A stretch of 5,469 nt of DNA from contig JAUWRQ010000107.1 of assembly GCA_030610515.1 (NCBI GenBank), positions 1 through 5,469 on the forward strand, written 5' to 3'. Made by a program: the position numbers and the translations under genes. The notes under the pieces were generated by a model. That model was given only the letters and a program-made list of their open reading frames with translations, was not told where the DNA came from and searched no databases. Positions 1 through 5,469 of the stretch are shown piece by piece (position 1 is the first letter of the stretch; each line of letters begins with the position of its first letter). The stretch comes from Candidatus Eiseniibacteriota bacterium (GTDB lineage Bacteria > Joyebacterota > Joyebacteria > Joyebacterales > Joyebacteraceae).

Positions 1-48
1 AACGAACGCATCCGCTCCCAGCTCCTCCGGACGGACCTGGAGCGCTGA
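1..48 (+). CDS. C-terminal end of an unidentified upstream gene (partial)
   Basis: Frame 1 reads NERIRSQLLRTDLER and ends at TGA (46-48). Fourteen of the 15 sense codons end in G or C, which matches the codon bias of the complete genes here and suggests true coding sequence cut by the window edge. The tail is charged and probably helical, with an Arg/Leu/Glu pattern as at the end of a soluble protein or a coiled coil. Fifteen residues are too few to name a family. A hairpin follows the stop within 15-33 bases, in keeping with the end of a gene. It could still be a chance open frame. Confidence 0.5.
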   Translation, partial: NERIRSQLLRTDLER

Positions 49-62
49 CGGGCCCGCCCTGG

Positions 63-90
63 AAGCCGCTCAAGCGGGCTTCTCTTCACC
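63..90 (+). terminator. possible intrinsic terminator after the partial upstream gene
   Basis: AAGCCGCT (63-70) pairs with AGCGGGCTT (73-81) with one bulged G and a two-base loop, followed by the pyrimidine-rich TCTCTTCACCCTTT. An alternative pairing is GCCCGC (52-57) with GCGGGC (74-79). The two stems exclude each other. There is no clean T-run, so termination would be weak. It lies between the upstream stop (48) and the barrel gene. Confidence 0.35.
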
Positions 91-150
91 CTTTACAGCG
101 GGGAGGGGACATGGTAGAAAGGGCTTTAGAAGCTACTGGACGCGCCTATC

Positions 151-158
151 GAGGGGGG
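151..158 (+). promoter_or_regulatory. ribosome binding site that decides the PorV-family start
   Basis: GAGGGGGG sits six bases before the in-frame GTG at 165. A competing site, GGGAGGGG (101-108), lies only two to four bases before the ATG at 111. The codons from 114 to 140 are AT-ended and rare for this genome (GTA, GAA, AGG, GCT, TTA, GAA, GCT, ACT, GGA), unlike the gene body. That favours this site and the GTG start. Confidence 0.5.
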
Positions 159-164
159 CTCTTC

Positions 165-1133
165 GTGGCCCGTTCGATGTCGTACGGGATTATCCTGGTT
201 ACGCTCCTGTTCCTGTCCGTCGCCTCGCCCGCGGACTCGGCGAACAAGTACGCCGGCGAGTTCTTGACCCACGGGGTGGGAGCGCGGGCTCTGGGCATGG
301 GTAGCGCCTTCGTCGCGGTATCCGACGACGTCACGACGGGCTACTGGAACCCCGCGGGGGCACCGGACGTGGAGGGACGCACCGTCCAGCTGATGCATGC
401 GGAGACGTTCGGAGACGTCGTCAACTACGACACCGGAGCGTACATTCATCCGCTCGAAGGTGGCGCGGCGCTCGCGATCACGGTGATCCGCCTGGCGGTG
501 GACGACATACCGTTCACCGATTTCTATGAGGACGAGAATAGGATCTACTACAACGAGGCGGACATAACGTGGGAGAGCGACTCTGAGATGGCGATGCTCG
601 TGACCTACGGCCGCCGCGTGTCCGACAGGTTCCGCCTGGGCGGCAGCCTGAAACTCATCACGAAGAGCATCGCCAACTACACGTGCTACGGAGCGGGATT
701 CGACGTCGGGGCCAAGTACAGTCTCTGGGACGGAACCACCCTGGGCGCTAACCTGCAGGACGTGACGACGACGTTCCTCTCGTGGGACACGAAGGAGCGC
801 GAGCTGATAATGCCGACGGCGAAGATCGGGGCGGCGCAGAGGTTCGAGCTGCCGTCGATGGGCGGTGCGTTGACGCTCGCGGCCGACGCAGATTTCAGGT
901 TTGAGAACCGGGCGCTGGCCGATGAGTATCACCTGGGCTCCGTGTCCGCCGACACTCACTACGGCGCGGAATTCGTCGACCGCGAGAGAGTGAGCGTCCG
1001 CGGCGGCCTCGCGATGGGTCAGCTGACGGCGGGCGCAGGCCTCAGCCTGGGAGGCTTCACAGTCGACTACGCGTTCGGGAAGCACGAGTACCTGGACTCG
1101 AGCCACCGCGTCTCCGCGGACTACTCGTTCTAG
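165..1133 (+). CDS. PorV/PorQ-family outer-membrane beta-barrel protein
   Basis: Predicted 322-residue outer-membrane barrel. From the GTG at 165 the protein begins with a textbook signal peptide: a short basic n-region (MARSMSYG), a hydrophobic core IILVTLLFLSVA, and cleavage probably near residues 23-26 (SPA or DSA). Just after it, residues 37-67 carry the family hallmark GVGARALGMGSAFVAVSDD followed by GYWNPAG, typical of the PorV/PorQ (UPF0164) group of FadL-like barrels. The rest alternates glycine/aromatic beta strands and acidic loops, and the protein ends in Phe (VSADYSF), as expected for BAM-inserted barrels. In Bacteroidetes, PorV takes part in type IX secretion; in other phyla these paralogues have no proven role, so I infer only location and fold. 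An ATG at 111 would add 18 residues (340 in total), but this stretch has atypical codons and would bury the signal peptide behind a long n-region. The next gene is on the same strand 120 bp downstream. Confidence 0.85.
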   Translation: MARSMSYGIILVTLLFLSVASPADSANKYAGEFLTHGVGARALGMGSAFVAVSDDVTTGYWNPAGAPDVEGRTVQLMHAETFGDVVNYDTGAYIHPLEGGAALAITVIRLAVDDIPFTDFYEDENRIYYNEADITWESDSEMAMLVTYGRRVSDRFRLGGSLKLITKSIANYTCYGAGFDVGAKYSLWDGTTLGANLQDVTTTFLSWDTKERELIMPTAKIGAAQRFELPSMGGALTLAADADFRFENRALADEYHLGSVSADTHYGAEFVDRERVSVRGGLAMGQLTAGAGLSLGGFTVDYAFGKHEYLDSSHRVSADYSF

Positions 1134-1140
1134 TGAAAAA

Positions 1141-1161
1141 CCGAGGGCTTGTCGCCTTCGG
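1141..1161. terminator. hairpin directly after the barrel gene stop
   Basis: CCGAGGGC (1141-1148) pairs with GCCTTCGG (1154-1161): eight pairs including one G-T, with loop TTGTC. It starts seven bases after the TAG. On + it is followed by ATGAATGCG, with no T-run, so as a + terminator it is weak. On - it is followed by TTTTTCACTA, a proper T-run, although no gene is visible that would need a terminator in that direction. It may instead protect the 3' end of the barrel mRNA. Confidence 0.4.
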
Positions 1162-1177
1162 ATGAATGCGTTAGATT
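1149..1177 (+). promoter_or_regulatory. weak sigma-70-like promoter candidate for the lipoprotein gene
   Basis: TTGTCG (1149-1154) and TAGATT (1172-1177) are 17 bases apart; each matches four of six consensus positions. Transcription would start near 1184, giving a leader of about 70 bases that contains almost exactly the stem-loop at 1199-1231. The -35 overlaps the hairpin at 1141-1161. Consensus matches of this quality arise by chance, so this is only a candidate. Confidence 0.25.
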
Positions 1178-1186
1178 CAGTAGTGA

Positions 1187-1231
1187 CGGAAGTACCGAGC
1201 GGGGTGAGGCCGATAAGCGGCGATGACCCGC
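1187..1231 (+). promoter_or_regulatory. structured 5' leader of the lipoprotein gene
   Basis: A main stem-loop consists of GCGGG (1199-1203) paired with CCCGC (1227-1231), a symmetric five-by-five internal loop (GTGAG 1204-1208, GATGA 1222-1226), an upper stem GCCG (1209-1212) with CGGC (1218-1221), and loop ATAAG. A small CGG/CCG hairpin (1187-1197) lies just before it. The element ends nine bases before the ribosome binding site GGAG (1241-1244), so it could affect translation initiation. It does not match any riboswitch consensus that I recognise. The structure is read from the sequence; a regulatory function is inference. Confidence 0.35.
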
Positions 1232-1253
1232 GAAACCCAAGGAGAGTAGGCAG

Positions 1254-2612
1254 ATGATGAGGCATCCGGGAAGATGGATGACCCCCCTGGTGCTTCTCGC
1301 TCTGTTCGCGAGCATCATGCTCTGGGGCGGATGCGCGAAGGATCTCATGGGAGCTGACACGACCCCCCCGACCGACAGCCAGATCACCAGCCCCGAGGAC
1401 GGTGACGCCCTCAACAGCCCGGTGATCAACATCCGAGGTCGTGCCGAGGTGGGCGCCACCGTTGAGATCCTGGTGAACGGTGACCCGAAGGGCAGCAGCG
1501 TCGCCCATCCGCCGGCCCCGAGCGAGGGCGGCCTCGGACGGTTCACCGTCGAGGACGTCGAGCTCGGCGACGAGGGCCCGAAGGAGATCCGCGGAATCGT
1601 CACCGACCTCTACGGCAATCGCGCCAGCAGCGACATCGCGATCGATATCATTCTCGACATGCAGGCGCCGCCTGTTGTATTCGAGGACCTCATCGATGCG
1701 CAGTGGGATACCGTCGAGGGCGTGCCGATGTGGCAGACCGGCGTTCCGACGGTCACGCTTGTCGGGCGAACCGACACGACGGCGACCCTTGCCCGAGCCA
1801 GGTATGGAATCAACGAGTTCACGCCCGATTCGATGTACACGTTCCAGGGAGCGCCGGGAGAGCCGGACTCGGTGAGATTCTGGATTCCCATGACGAGCCC
1901 GCCACTCACGCCCGCCAATCCCGATTCGCTGGTGACGTACTACGTCGAGGCACTCGATGAGGCCGGCAACGCGTCCACTTGGCCGATACAGCTCAACTGG
2001 GCCGCAGCCGGCAAGGAGACGGTGCTAGCCTGGGATGACAGCGACTACGGGAGCATCGGCAATAGAGTGACGGGACAGGTGGGCATGGCGCTCGCCGTGC
2101 AGTTCCAGGCGCCGCCCTGGGCCAACTTCGTGACCGGGATGGAGATCTTCATCATGAACGACTTCAAGGACAACCCGGACGATCCTCAGGCCCCGACCAC
2201 GGCGCCGTTCATAGCGTGGATCTGGAAGCCGACACCCCAACTCAAGCCGCCGGACCCGCCGGGCGGTCACGCAAACGACGGGTATACGCCGTTCGACTGG
2301 TACCAGGCCCCCGAGGATCAGCTCGTCCCGTTCTACTTCCCCAACGCGATCGACATCACGAACAACAACGACTTCCCGGACAGGCAGTTCCTCGCCGGTG
2401 TGCAGTACGTGATCAAGAACAATCCGTACATCGGCTTCGACATCGACGAGCCCCTCGATTCACGGAGCTTCCGCTGGAATTTCACCGAGTGGGAAACGGC
2501 CACAGCGGACTACATCATCCACGCGATCGTGTCCGACCTCCAAGCCTCGGGCGAAGGCAGGACCGCTGTCCTGAGGTCCGTCGTCACGACGCCGGCATCG
2601 CCGGGACAGTAG
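1254..2612 (+). CDS. exported lipoprotein with Ig-like domains and an unassigned C-terminal domain
   Basis: A 452-residue protein of unknown specific function. Residues 1-27 form a lipoprotein signal: basic n-region, hydrophobic core PLVLLALFASIMLW, then GGC with Cys27 as the likely lipidated residue (Trp at -3 is not canonical). Residues about 40-135 read as a bacterial Ig-like module: ITSPEDGDALNSP, then VINIRGRAEVGATVEILVNG, and closing strands with VTDLYGNRAS. Residues about 138-248 look like a second Ig/fibronectin-type sandwich (ending VTYYVEALDEAGNAS). Residues about 255-445 form a third region, starting TVLAWDDSDYGS, with seven Trp and many Asp, Asn and Pro; I do not recognise the family. 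No catalytic motif is visible, and there is no obvious type IX sorting domain at the C-terminus. GGAG (1241-1244) sits nine bases before the ATG; a second ATG follows immediately at 1257. A role in adhesion, binding or surface structure is inferred from the architecture alone. Confidence 0.85.
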   Translation: MMRHPGRWMTPLVLLALFASIMLWGGCAKDLMGADTTPPTDSQITSPEDGDALNSPVINIRGRAEVGATVEILVNGDPKGSSVAHPPAPSEGGLGRFTVEDVELGDEGPKEIRGIVTDLYGNRASSDIAIDIILDMQAPPVVFEDLIDAQWDTVEGVPMWQTGVPTVTLVGRTDTTATLARARYGINEFTPDSMYTFQGAPGEPDSVRFWIPMTSPPLTPANPDSLVTYYVEALDEAGNASTWPIQLNWAAAGKETVLAWDDSDYGSIGNRVTGQVGMALAVQFQAPPWANFVTGMEIFIMNDFKDNPDDPQAPTTAPFIAWIWKPTPQLKPPDPPGGHANDGYTPFDWYQAPEDQLVPFYFPNAIDITNNNDFPDRQFLAGVQYVIKNNPYIGFDIDEPLDSRSFRWNFTEWETATADYIIHAIVSDLQASGEGRTAVLRSVVTTPASPGQ

Positions 2613-2660
2613 CACTCGGACCCAGGCGGGCCACGTGACACCGCCGGAACGCTGACGCAA

Positions 2661-2696
2661 GAGGGCCCCGGGATTCTCCCGGGGCCCTTTCGTTTG
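2661..2696 (+). terminator. strong intrinsic terminator of the lipoprotein gene
   Basis: AGGGCCCCGGG (2662-2672) pairs perfectly with CCCGGGGCCCT (2678-2688) around loop ATTCT: 11 pairs, mostly G-C, followed by TTTCGTTT. It begins 49 bases after the TAG at 2610-2612, in the gap between convergent genes. On - the hairpin is followed by CTCTTGCGTC, a poor T-run, so it mainly serves + transcription but may also slow transcription from the convergent gene. Confidence 0.9.
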
Positions 2697-2764
2697 CCAC
2701 CACTCTTCTGACGTTCCGAAGTCTCTCCGCGAACCGGACAAGGGCGATGCGTCAATCGTCCTCC

Positions 2765-2788
2765 GCGCGCCGCCTCGGTCCCGCGCGC
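2765..2788. repeat. GCGCGC inverted repeat abutting the transglycosylase stop
   Basis: GCGCGC (2765-2770) and GCGCGC (2783-2788) flank 12 bases and can form a six-pair stem immediately after the - strand stop codon (2789-2791). No T-run follows on -, so it is a poor intrinsic terminator. It may be a 3' stabilising hairpin or chance in GC-rich sequence. The rest of the gap from 2697 to 2764 shows nothing that I can name. Confidence 0.3.
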
Positions 2789-4333
2789 TTACATGTTCCG
2801 TATCGTGATGGCATCTCCCGGATAGATCCTCGAGTTCCAACCCAGCCCGTTCCACGAGAGCACGTCCGCGGTGCGCTTCCCGTAGCGTCTCGCGATCGAG
2901 GACACAGTGTCGCCACGCGAGACGCGATGCGTGATTGTCTCGCTCGTTCCCGCGTAGCGCGTGCCGTCGAGGCCCGGCCCCACCGGGATGATGACGTGAT
3001 CGCCGGCGCGAATGCGGTTCGGGTTGCGGATGCTGTTCACCTGGAGTATCGCCTTAACGCTGGTCCCGTACGCGGAGGCGATCCGCGACAGATTCTCGCC
3101 GCGCGCGATCTTGTGCCGCCGCCACGTGACGCGTTCGCTCTCCGGAACGCTCGCCAGCGCCGCCAGGCAGCGACCACCCGTGCCCGGAGGCACGTTCACG
3201 GTCACGGAGACATCAGAAGGGGGAGTGCACCAGCGGCGAAGCGCAGGATTGAGCTTCTCGATCTCGTCCTGACTGACTCCGACCGCCTCGGCAATGAACG
3301 TGATGTCAGTCGCATCGGAGACCTCGACTGTCTCCTGCTCGAGCGGAGCCTCCAGCTCGAAGTCCGTGAACCCGTAGGCCTCCGGATCGGAGCCGATCAT
3401 GACGGCTGCCAGGAACTTCGGAACGAAGTTCTCCGTCTCGCGCGGCAGGTCGAGACACCAGTAGTCCACGCAGGTCGGGCGCCTGCTCTGCGCGCGCGCG
3501 ACGCGGCCCTCTCCGGAATTGTATCCGGCCAGAGCGAGTTCCCAGCTTCCGAACATCTCGTAGAGGTCTCCGAGGTAAGCGCAGGCGGCTCTCGTAGCCT
3601 TGAGCGGATCGCGGCGCTCGTCGACCCACCAGTCGACTCTCAATCCGCACATCCTGGCGCGGCTCGATATGAACTGCCACATCCCCGCGGCGTGCGCCCT
3701 CGAATAGGCGTTGGGGTTCAGACCGCTCTCTATCATCGCGAGGTAGAAGAGCTCCTTGGGAAGACGTGCCTCCGCGAGCTCATGCTCGATCATCGGCCTG
3801 TAGCGCCCGCTGCGGCGAAGCCACCGGGCCATGTCTTTTCGACCCTTGCCCGTGAAGTAGTCGAGCCACTTCTCGACGCGGGAGTTCGTTACGATGTCGA
3901 TGCCGGGGACGTCGCCGGCTGAGTCGATCTCCTGGTCCCGTGACGGCGCGTCGGGCGGCTCCACGGCGACCACGGAATGCCTGACGCTGCGGGCCTCGAT
4001 GTCGTACCCCGGCGCGGTCTCGAGGAAATGCAGAACGCGGGAGCGCAACGATTCCCTGACGTGGCGGAGATCGTCGGTCTTCGGAGCGGGAGCATCAAGA
4101 CAGGAGAGGGCGCGCTCGAGAAGGGGTATGGCTTCGTCCCAGTCGTCGCTCACGTAGTGCGAGAGGGCCTCGCGGTAGCGAGCCTCGGCGAACTCGAGGG
4201 AGTCGACGACCGCCGTGCCGGAGGAGGCGGCCACGCCAGACGGGATGCCGACGTCTCTGACACCTACGGTGGAGGCGCATCCGGCAAGGAGAGCCAGCAC
4301 TGCCATCAGGATGAATACGCGTACCCAGTTCAT
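2789..4333 (-). CDS. mltD: MltD-like membrane-bound lytic transglycosylase with LysM repeats
   Basis: A 514-residue lipoprotein that should cleave peptidoglycan glycan strands between MurNAc and GlcNAc, forming 1,6-anhydro ends, probably from the inner face of the outer membrane. It starts MNWVRVFILMAVLALLAGC, a canonical lipobox with Cys19. Residues about 48-105 are helical and TPR-like. The GH23/SLT domain spans about 155-320: the catalytic Glu is E202 in AMIESGLNPNAYS, then GMWQFI (217-222), AGYNSGEGRV (269-278), and ETENFVPKFLA near 300. A degenerate LysM-like segment lies around 333-382, then two clear LysM repeats at about 405-450 and 468-512. E. coli MltD is shorter (about 450 residues). 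An in-frame ATG at 4384 would add 17 residues, but this stretch uses rare codons (TTA, AGG, ATA, TTG) and would displace the signal peptide. Neither start has an ideal ribosome binding site: GAGGA lies 14 bases before the chosen ATG. The family is secure; the exact orthology to MltD is less so. Confidence 0.92.
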   Translation of the reverse strand: MNWVRVFILMAVLALLAGCASTVGVRDVGIPSGVAASSGTAVVDSLEFAEARYREALSHYVSDDWDEAIPLLERALSCLDAPAPKTDDLRHVRESLRSRVLHFLETAPGYDIEARSVRHSVVAVEPPDAPSRDQEIDSAGDVPGIDIVTNSRVEKWLDYFTGKGRKDMARWLRRSGRYRPMIEHELAEARLPKELFYLAMIESGLNPNAYSRAHAAGMWQFISSRARMCGLRVDWWVDERRDPLKATRAACAYLGDLYEMFGSWELALAGYNSGEGRVARAQSRRPTCVDYWCLDLPRETENFVPKFLAAVMIGSDPEAYGFTDFELEAPLEQETVEVSDATDITFIAEAVGVSQDEIEKLNPALRRWCTPPSDVSVTVNVPPGTGGRCLAALASVPESERVTWRRHKIARGENLSRIASAYGTSVKAILQVNSIRNPNRIRAGDHVIIPVGPGLDGTRYAGTSETITHRVSRGDTVSSIARRYGKRTADVLSWNGLGWNSRIYPGDAITIRNM

Positions 4334-4484
4334 GGTCGGGGAGAATATCCTCAAGATGACGCCCGATGCAAGCACTAAAGACATGCCCTCGCGGCCCGCA
4401 GCCGGGTGGTCACAGCTCAGGATTGACGGATTCTTGACTATCAGGTATCCTCGGTGTTGAAAGAATCGTGCCTATCGGGCTTTC
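4334..4484. other. divergent intergenic region between mltD-like and GAF-GGDEF genes
   Basis: These 151 bases hold the control signals of both divergent genes. The right half (about 4415-4470) is clearly richer in A and T than its surroundings and contains the + strand promoter described separately. For the - strand gene the only candidate I see is TTGCAT (4371-4366) with TATTCT (4347-4342), 18 bases apart. This is a weak match and would place transcription start almost at the ATG. No small gene is apparent. Confidence 0.5.
4423..4451 (+). promoter_or_regulatory. sigma-70-like promoter for the GAF-GGDEF gene
   Basis: TTGACG (4423-4428) and TATCCT (4446-4451) are 17 bases apart; five and four of six positions match the consensus. 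Transcription would begin near 4458, about 27 bases before the ATG. A second TTGAC (4434-4438) lies 11 bases after the first, within the spacer, one helical turn away. It could be an alternative -35 or half of a direct-repeat operator. Confidence 0.55.
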
Positions 4485-5469
4485 ATGACAGAGCAATCCA
4501 TCATGCAGGGAAGAGCGACCCGTCGCAAGGCAAGGGTCTCCACCACTGAACTTCTGCAGCGTCTGATCCCGGCCGACCGCCTCGACGCCGAGAGCCGCGT
4601 AGAGTACCTTCGTCTGCTCTCGACCGACGACGAGAACGCGCGGCTGGCCGGCGCGTCTGCGCTGCTCCAGAAGCTCTGCGAGCTGGGATATCTGCGAGAG
4701 ATCGCGAGCAGCGAGGCGAACGGCTCACTTCGGGTCAGCTACCGAAACCTCGCCACCCTCGACACAATAAGCCTGACGCTCCCTCGCGCGGACCCGAGAC
4801 GGCACGGTCCCGAGGCCGGTGGGCTTCCCTCCGCCGCGGCCCCGGGCGACGCGGCGACTGGTCCCGTCGATGCGGGCCGAACCGCCGCGCCCGCCCGCAC
4901 TCAGACGTTCCTCCCGAAGTCGATCCTCGAAGCGGTCGCCGCCTCGAGCAGACGAATCGATCTTGCGGGCGCCATGAGCTACCTCTATGATCTTCTGACC
5001 GACGTCGTGGGCTGCGACCGCTGCGCTATCTTCATGTCGACGGGGCTTTCCGGTTCGCCGGCGGGACGGCTCTCCGAGCTCGAGGAGGTCTTCCGATGGA
5101 GCGAGGCAGACATGGTCTCGCCACGCGAGCTCAAGGTCCACGTCGAGGAGACCGGGCAGATCGTCTCCATCCCGGACCTCTCCGCCGCCGGGCAGCACGC
5201 GAGCCGGATATCCAAGAACGCGACGGGGGCGCTCGTCGTGTCTCCCCTTCGAGCGGAGGCGTACGTCTATGGAGTTCTGGAGATCTGGTCGGAACGCACC
5301 CACGCCTACACCAGTGATGAGATCGGGATCATCGACTTCGTGGCCGAGTTTGCCGGCGGCCTCATCAAGAGAAGGCTCGAGGTCGAGGAGCTCATCTTCG
5401 TCGATCAGACCAGCCAGATCCACAACCGCCGCTACTTCGATGAGCAGCTCGCCCGAGAGATCGCTCGGT
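4485..5469 (+). CDS. GAF domain protein with a GGDEF-type C-terminus, probable diguanylate cyclase (partial)
   Basis: Open from ATG 4485 to the window edge, 328 codons with no stop; it continues beyond. Residues 1-95 form a basic start (GRATRRKARVS) and a helical, Leu-rich region of unknown family. Residues about 100-140 are a Pro/Ala/Gly-rich linker. Residues about 145-297 match a GAF sensor domain (AMSYLYDLLTDVVGCDRCAI, then GALVVSPLRAEAYVYGVLEI and YTSDEIGIIDFVAEFAGG). A short signalling helix leads into FVDQTSQIHNRRYFDEQLA (305-323), which corresponds to the D-x-LTGL-x-NRR-x-F opening of GGDEF domains. These make cyclic di-GMP from two GTP. The opening deviates (TSQI for LTGL) and the GGDEF signature itself lies outside the window, so activity cannot be judged. 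No signal peptide or membrane segment is seen, so a cytosolic location is likely. An alternative ATG at 4503 would remove six residues; neither start has a strong ribosome binding site. It is divergent from the transglycosylase gene. Confidence 0.8.
   Translation, partial: MTEQSIMQGRATRRKARVSTTELLQRLIPADRLDAESRVEYLRLLSTDDENARLAGASALLQKLCELGYLREIASSEANGSLRVSYRNLATLDTISLTLPRADPRRHGPEAGGLPSAAAPGDAATGPVDAGRTAAPARTQTFLPKSILEAVAASSRRIDLAGAMSYLYDLLTDVVGCDRCAIFMSTGLSGSPAGRLSELEEVFRWSEADMVSPRELKVHVEETGQIVSIPDLSAAGQHASRISKNATGALVVSPLRAEAYVYGVLEIWSERTHAYTSDEIGIIDFVAEFAGGLIKRRLEVEELIFVDQTSQIHNRRYFDEQLAREIAR

Noticed and set aside
1187..1240. Cyclic-di-GMP (GEMM), fluoride, glycine or kink-turn class leader RNA
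   Set aside because: The conserved core sequences of these riboswitches are absent. The internal loop resembles a kink-turn only loosely: an extra G separates the GA step from the upper stem.
126..1508. A 460-codon open frame on the - strand opposite the barrel gene
   Set aside because: It is antisense to a well-supported PorV-family gene, is rich in Arg/His/Val with no recognisable domain, and crosses the intergenic region. Long antisense frames are expected in GC-rich genes.
1480..1960. Short + strand frames inside the lipoprotein gene
   Set aside because: Arg/Ser-rich translations in an alternative frame of a good gene; no separate ribosome binding site or domain.
2747..3922. A 391-codon + strand open frame opposite the transglycosylase gene
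   Set aside because: It lies antisense to clear GH23 and LysM motifs, and its translation is Arg-rich and low in domain character.
4342..4371. TTGCAT plus TATTCT promoter giving a leaderless transglycosylase mRNA
   Set aside because: The -35 matches only three of six positions and the spacing is 18. It is noted in the intergenic entry but is too weak to call.
4725..5423. A 232-codon - strand open frame opposite the GAF-GGDEF gene
   Set aside because: The + frame has a recognisable GAF domain and GGDEF opening without any stop; the antisense frame has none.

Overview
This is a chromosome-like stretch of a high-GC, Gram-negative (double-membrane) bacterium. The evidence is three envelope proteins: an outer-membrane beta-barrel of the PorV/PorQ family, a surface-type lipoprotein built from Ig-like modules, and a lipoprotein lytic transglycosylase. 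PorV/PorQ-family barrels next to multi-domain secreted lipoproteins are typical of the FCB group and related high-GC candidate phyla (Gemmatimonadota, Eisenbacteria or Krumholzibacteriota-like lineages). That placement is inference; no marker gene in the window settles it. The window contains no RNA gene, CRISPR array, insertion sequence or phage gene.

Layout: bases 1-48 are the last 15 codons of an unidentified + strand gene, followed by a possible terminator hairpin (63-81). A PorV/PorQ-family barrel gene on + ends at 1133; its best start is the GTG at 165, not the ATG at 111. A 120-bp gap (1134-1253) then holds a hairpin directly after the stop, a weak sigma-70-like promoter and a compact stem-loop just before the ribosome binding site. 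Next comes a + strand lipoprotein gene (1254-2612) with Ig-like domains and an unrecognised Trp-rich C-terminal domain, closed by a strong intrinsic terminator (2661-2690). Convergent to it, on -, lies an MltD-like lytic transglycosylase with LysM repeats (2789-4333). Divergent from that, on +, is a GAF plus GGDEF-type signalling gene that runs off the right edge (4485-5469) and has a good sigma-70-like promoter in the shared intergenic region.

How the parts relate: three of the four main genes act in the cell envelope (outer-membrane barrel, exported lipoprotein, peptidoglycan cleavage). The fourth is probably a cytosolic cyclic-di-GMP signalling protein. The strand changes and terminators suggest separate transcription units rather than one operon. 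I do not see a convincing new multi-gene system here. The items most worth a second look are the structured leader before the lipoprotein gene, the unassigned C-terminal domain of that lipoprotein, and the promoter region of the GAF-GGDEF gene.
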